Shown piece by piece: positions 4,260-6,755 of a stretch of 6,755 bases of DNA; positions within the stretch are counted from its first letter, which is position 1; every line of letters starts with the position of its first letter. Location of the stretch: contig CAKVCJ010000100.1 in NCBI GenBank assembly GCA_934725655.1, positions 1 through 6,755 of the forward strand, read 5' to 3'. A program made the translations under genes and the position numbers. Under the pieces are notes generated by a model, which saw only the letters and a list, made by a program, of their open reading frames with translations, was not told the DNA's origin and made no database searches. Source of the DNA: an uncultured Brachyspira sp. (GTDB taxonomy: Bacteria > Spirochaetota > Brachyspiria > Brachyspirales > Brachyspiraceae).

Positions 4260-4917
4260 TAAAAATAATAATATTTCAACTGAGGAATTATTAAAAAGGA
4301 TCAAAGAACTAGAGCAACAATTACAAGAAAAGAAAGCTATAAAAGAAGAGGAAGAATTGCAACAAAAGAAAGAAGAAGAAACTAAGAAATATGATAAGAT
4401 ATCTGACAGAAGACAGCGAATTAAAATGCTCACTAGGAATAAGGATGTTGAGCTCTACATTGCTTCTGTAACTCCAAATTCAATGCTATCAATTAAAAAA
4501 AGGGATGGTTCTTTCATATGCTGTAAAAATGATGCAGATATACAAATAATAAGCTTGGGCGACTTGATGGAGTTCTTTAGCCATAAAGATGCAAAGTATA
4601 TAGTTAAAATAGTAGGCACTGTAGATGAAGATGAGGATAGTAATAAACAAGAAGTTTTACAAGCATTTTTAGAGCATTACGAGATTAAAGAATTTAATCA
4701 GGTATTATTAGATGCAGAGAATATTCTACCACTTATTGAAAATAAAGAATTTAAAGCTATAGAAAAAATTGTTAATAATGTGCCACTATTTATAAAAACA
4801 GACATAGCAGGTGTTATTTTAGGTGCTCAAAAAAGAAAAGAGGTAAATTTATCTATTGATACGTTGTTAAGGCTTGAGCAAATCTTTAATTTAAGTTTCC
4901 TACCTCAAAGATATTAG
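4243..4917 (+). CDS. Coiled-coil plasmid protein of unknown function
   Basis: I do not recognise the family. ATG 4243 overlaps the preceding gene by 17 bp. A second in-frame ATG at 4249 is better placed relative to GAGGGGAG (4233-4240), so the true product may be 222 rather than 224 residues. Residues 12-58 are an unbroken Lys/Glu/Gln-rich heptad-like stretch, a clear coiled coil for oligomerisation. Residues 59-125 (starting RRQRIKMLTR) look globular with alternating strands (VELYIASV, YIVKIVGTV), perhaps a small beta-domain, with two adjacent cysteines at 93-94. An acidic linker (DEDEDSN, 128-134) leads to a helical C-terminal domain, 135-224. There is no membrane segment. Translational coupling to a ribbon-helix-helix protein resembles partition or copy-control operons, in which a small DNA binder works with an adaptor. 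No Walker ATPase motif is present, so it is not a ParA or ParM. Confidence 0.8.
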   Translation: MKMKNNKNNNISTEELLKRIKELEQQLQEKKAIKEEEELQQKKEEETKKYDKISDRRQRIKMLTRNKDVELYIASVTPNSMLSIKKRDGSFICCKNDADIQIISLGDLMEFFSHKDAKYIVKIVGTVDEDEDSNKQEVLQAFLEHYEIKEFNQVLLDAENILPLIENKEFKAIEKIVNNVPLFIKTDIAGVILGAQKRKEVNLSIDTLLRLEQIFNLSFLPQRY

Positions 4918-4930
4918 CATTAATTAAATA

Positions 4931-4944
4931 GGGGGTTAGCCCCC
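4931..4944 (+). terminator. GC hairpin after the coiled-coil gene
   Basis: GGGGG (4931-4935) pairs with CCCCC (4940-4944) around TTAG, 13 bases after the stop codon. It is short but strong; the T-run (4969-4976) comes ~24 bases later, so it is not a textbook terminator. The C-tract is followed four bases later by CATGTTAATC (4948-4957), which also follows the C-run at 1211-1216. Confidence 0.5.
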
Positions 4945-5043
4945 ATACATGTTAATCGCTATTATCAATTTTTTTTAAATTTTCTATATATGTACAATTA
5001 CCTATGCGTTAAAATAATCATTAAAGCTCAGACAGATTATTTG

Positions 5044-5122
5044 AAAAACAGTTAATTTTGCACGTTTTTATGTATGTTTTTGATGGTCATATAGTAAACA
5101 GTTAAAAACATACGTTTTTTTG
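5044..5122. repeat. Inverted-repeat module, copy 3
   Basis: The left part (5044-5065) carries AAAAACAGT and TTTTGCACGT as at 2883-2909. GTATGTTTTT (5072-5081) is complementary to AAAAACATAC (5104-5113). The right part (5096-5122) matches the minus strand of 976-1002 at 24 of 27 positions. Relative to copy 1 the two sub-elements keep their own orientation but are in swapped order. Like the others, it sits between transcription units, here between the operon and the 368-aa gene. Confidence 0.75.
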
Positions 5123-5196
5123 TTGAAAATTAATGTTTATAAAACTCATAAAATTACTCTGATACTAAAATCAAAAAAATAATTAAAAATAAATTA

Positions 5197-5286
5197 GGCA
5201 ATTTTAACGGTTTGGCTATTGGATTCGCCTATTTTGGGAGGGTTGAAATGTAAAATGATGAAACCTATATGAATTGCCAATTTTTA
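5197..5286 (+). promoter_or_regulatory. Nested hairpin with T-tract, enclosing a start-stop ORF
   Basis: GGCAATT (5197-5203) pairs with AATTGCC (5272-5278). Inside, GGTTT (5209-5213) pairs with AAACC (5261-5265). AATTTTTATT follows the outer stem, so the whole could terminate transcription. Within the loop a strong ribosome binding site, GGGAGGG (5236-5242), precedes ATG TAA (5248-5253), an initiation codon immediately followed by stop, and then a five-codon frame MMKPI (5255-5272). It may be a small regulatory RNA or a leader whose folding depends on ribosomes; a possible promoter is TTGAAA (5123-5128) with CATAAA (5147-5152). Confidence 0.4.
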
Positions 5287-5289
5287 TTG

Positions 5290-5295
5290 TATAAT
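5290..5295 (+). promoter_or_regulatory. Probable -10 box for the 368-aa gene
   Basis: Perfect TATAAT with a weak -35 region. A start near 5302 would place the GTGCGAA hairpin at the very 5' end of the mRNA and give a leader of about 115 nt. Confidence 0.45.
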
Positions 5296-5301
5296 AAAAA
5301 T

Positions 5302-5332
5302 AAGGGCAAGCAAGTGCGAATTGCCTGTCCTT
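5302..5332 (+). promoter_or_regulatory. Conserved GTGCGAA-loop hairpin, copy 2
   Basis: AAGGGCAAGCAA (5302-5313) pairs with TTGCCTGTCCTT (5321-5332), with one G-U pair and one A-C mismatch, closing the loop GTGCGAA. The inner 17 bases equal those at 3062-3078. The outer stem differs from copy 1 but keeps pairing, which supports a selected structure. The word GAATTGCC of its 3' arm also occurs at 5271-5278, so the upstream GGCAATT (5197-5203) could pair with either and switch the fold. Confidence 0.7.
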
Positions 5333-5384
5333 GGAGCTTATATCTTTTATATATTTCTAATTTCAGTATAGCAGATATAACTCC
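5333..5384 (+). promoter_or_regulatory. Second leader hairpin of the 368-aa gene
   Basis: GGAG-c-TTATATC (5333-5344) pairs with GATATAACTCC (5374-5384), eleven pairs with one bulged C and a 29-nt loop. It abuts the GTGCGAA hairpin with no gap, so the two could stack coaxially. It ends 18 bases before the ribosome binding site GGGAGG (5403-5408). Confidence 0.55.
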
Positions 5385-5417
5385 TAAATTCAAGAGAATG
5401 CAGGGAGGAAATAAATT

Positions 5418-6524
5418 ATGTTAGAATTAAAAACCTACAAAAATTGGAAAGAAATCTGTGAGATTATGAACTGGTCTACTACAGGAGGAAATACAAAGAA
5501 AAAATATTTAAAACAATTAGATGCAATGTGTAAATATCACAAAGAAGGTAATAAAATAGTGATAGATGAAATTTATTCAAAACAAAAAAAAGTTCAGGAC
5601 AATAGAGAAAATAATGGAGCAAATAAATATAAAGAATATTTTCATACCTGCTTAGAGGATTATATATATATAAATTCCAAAGATAGTTATGTATATGAGG
5701 AGGGATATAGCAAAATGAAAGAAATTTTTGATATAAAATATTTAGGCTTATCCGAAGAAAGAATACAAGAAAAATTTGAAAAAGTAAAAAAAGAATTTGA
5801 AAAAAGTAATATCAAAGCAGAAACATTTGATAGATGGAAAAATTTCATAATATCTTTGATAAAAACAAAAAGCTATTCGATATTTTCTATAAATATAGAG
5901 AATTTTAAAAAATTTAATACTAAAGTTGAGCTATCTATAGTTGTACAAGAAGAAGACAACAAGATACCATATGTTATCAAAGACACAAAATTTATAGAAG
6001 CATTTAATAACTATAAGAAGAAATTTGCCGAAGAAAATGACATAAAAATGTTTGGAAAAATAAACTTTGGTGGTTGTAATAAACAACAATATGAACAATG
6101 CGTTTTTAATTTTTTAACCAATAAAGAAATAATAGAAAAATTTAAAGCAATATTAGTTAATATTCCTAGTTTGGATTACTTTTACCATAATGTTAACATA
6201 GAAGATATAGAAGAAATAAAAAAAATAATAATAATAGAAAAGCCTTTAAATTATGAATATAATCTTTCAGAAGCTGATATTAATTGGGCTAAGGTTCAAT
6301 TAGGAAAAGCAATAAGAGAAACCTTAGATAACAATATCAAACAACAAATAGAAAATGAGAAAAAAAAGAAAATAGCTAATTTCACATATAATGAATACTA
6401 TAAACTTACTGGTTTTAATCAAAGAAAAAAGAAAATTAAACAAATAGAAAAAGCTTTAGAAAAACAATTCAGATACTCTGATGAAATGGAATTTAAATTA
6501 AGATTACTATACAAATTAATTTAA
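5418..6524 (+). CDS. Putative DNA-binding protein, candidate replication initiator
   Basis: At 368 residues this is the largest gene. GGGAGG at 5403-5408, nine bases before ATG, fixes the start. Residues 6-53 (TYKNWKEICEIMNW, then TTGGNTKKKYLKQL and a GNKIVIDEIY strand) match a layout I know from Firmicute phage and plasmid proteins: a winged-helix-like domain with a Gly/Lys-rich turn between helices and a closing beta-strand. Residues 95-150 and 290-320 are charged helices. Residues 322-352 (FTYNEYYKLTGFNQRKKKIKQIEKALEKQF) look like a second helix-turn-helix with similar spacing. I see no HUH histidines, rolling-circle tyrosine motif, Walker box or primase motif. Being the biggest gene, with DNA-binding ends and a heavily structured leader, it is the best candidate for the replication initiator, presumably theta-type; a regulator is the alternative. 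Codon use is the same AT-rich style as its neighbours. Confidence 0.8.
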   Translation: MLELKTYKNWKEICEIMNWSTTGGNTKKKYLKQLDAMCKYHKEGNKIVIDEIYSKQKKVQDNRENNGANKYKEYFHTCLEDYIYINSKDSYVYEEGYSKMKEIFDIKYLGLSEERIQEKFEKVKKEFEKSNIKAETFDRWKNFIISLIKTKSYSIFSINIENFKKFNTKVELSIVVQEEDNKIPYVIKDTKFIEAFNNYKKKFAEENDIKMFGKINFGGCNKQQYEQCVFNFLTNKEIIEKFKAILVNIPSLDYFYHNVNIEDIEEIKKIIIIEKPLNYEYNLSEADINWAKVQLGKAIRETLDNNIKQQIENEKKKKIANFTYNEYYKLTGFNQRKKKIKQIEKALEKQFRYSDEMEFKLRLLYKLI

Positions 6525-6528
6525 TAAA

Positions 6529-6622
6529 AAAAGCTGAACATAATTACCTAATAGTTAATATATATATATATATTATATATTATATATTATATATTGCTAT
6601 ATAGTGATTTTGTTCAACTTTT
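6529..6622 (+). terminator. Long-armed terminator containing an AT microsatellite
   Basis: AAAAGCTGAACA (6529-6540) and TGTTCAACTTTT (6611-6622) pair at 11 of 12 positions, beginning five bases after the stop codon. The 70-nt loop holds TA dinucleotide repeats (about 6557-6571) and three 7-bp units ATTATAT (6572-6592), which can fold on themselves. It should terminate the 368-aa mRNA. The TA tract is prone to slippage and melting. Confidence 0.6.
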
Positions 6623-6624
6623 CT

Positions 6625-6678
6625 AAAACCTTAATAAAATAATATGTAAAGCAAAAAACATTAAAAAACAGTATTTTT
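6625..6678. other. Short AT-rich spacer to the circular junction
   Basis: No gene. The A- and T-run pattern around AAACAGTATTTTTTAG (6666-6681) faintly resembles the inverted-repeat modules but shares only the word AAACAGT, so I do not count it as a copy. Confidence 0.4.
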
Positions 6679-6755
6679 TAGTAAAAGTTAATTCTATCAC
6701 TTTCCATGCAATCTTAAAAAATACAGATATTTCTTTCTTTTCACAGGTAGAAAAT
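6679..6755. repeat. Terminal direct repeat, second copy (redundant)
   Basis: Exact copy of bases 1-77. It should be removed when the sequence is circularised. The upstream region of the secreted-protein gene therefore continues backwards into 6625-6678 and the terminator of the 368-aa gene. Confidence 0.93.

Noticed and set aside
4179..4433. 84-codon minus-strand frame
   Set aside because: It is the antisense shadow of the overlap and coiled-coil coding region; it is Ser/Phe/Cys-rich with no ribosome binding site.
5418..6524. Rolling-circle (HUH) Rep or relaxase
   Set aside because: I found no His-hydrophobic-His motif and no suitably placed catalytic tyrosine in the protein.

Overview
The window is a complete small circular replicon, very probably a plasmid. 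Bases 1-77 reappear exactly as 6679-6755, so the molecule closes into a circle of 6678 bp. It is extremely AT-rich. Codon choice (AGA, ATA, TTA, AAA), AAGGAGG-type ribosome binding sites and Rho-independent terminators point to a low-GC Firmicute, most likely Clostridium or a relative; this is inferred from composition, not from a marker gene. No chromosomal gene, tRNA, rRNA, CRISPR array, transposase or relaxase is visible.

Layout: (1) 1-437 is a regulatory region with twin TGTATACA palindromes and a two-tier hairpin, leading into a 141-aa secreted protein (438-863) with a clean terminator. (2) 864-2394 is about 1.5 kb without a credible gene. It holds an inverted-repeat module (927-1002), a possible single-strand origin (1041-1171), a candidate ~700-nt structured RNA (1213-1910) and AT-rich DNA with hairpins. 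(3) 2395-2481 is a 28-codon membrane peptide with a perfect ribosome binding site. (4) 2482-3197 is AT-rich intergenic DNA with a second copy of part of the repeat module, then a structured leader for a 101-aa protein (3198-3503). (5) 3504-4007 holds a candidate ~300-nt structured RNA ending in a strong terminator, then a two-gene operon: a ribbon-helix-helix-like protein (4008-4259) and a coiled-coil protein (4243-4917). (6) 4918-5417 holds a third repeat module, a nested hairpin and a two-hairpin leader. (7) 5418-6524 is the largest gene, a 368-aa protein with helix-turn-helix-like ends and the best candidate replication protein.

Only about 42% of the circle codes for protein, which is low for a small plasmid, and no gene belongs to a replication family I recognise. 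The 101-aa and 368-aa genes share a hairpin with identical loop GTGCGAA but partly different stems in their leaders, suggesting one common regulator. The ribbon-helix-helix protein is a natural candidate repressor of copy number or partition. Much of the plasmid's information appears to lie in RNA structures and repeats rather than in protein, and that is its most unusual aspect. Among the regulatory elements, the repeats, terminators and GTGCGAA hairpins are well supported by sequence. The large RNAs and origins are hypotheses.
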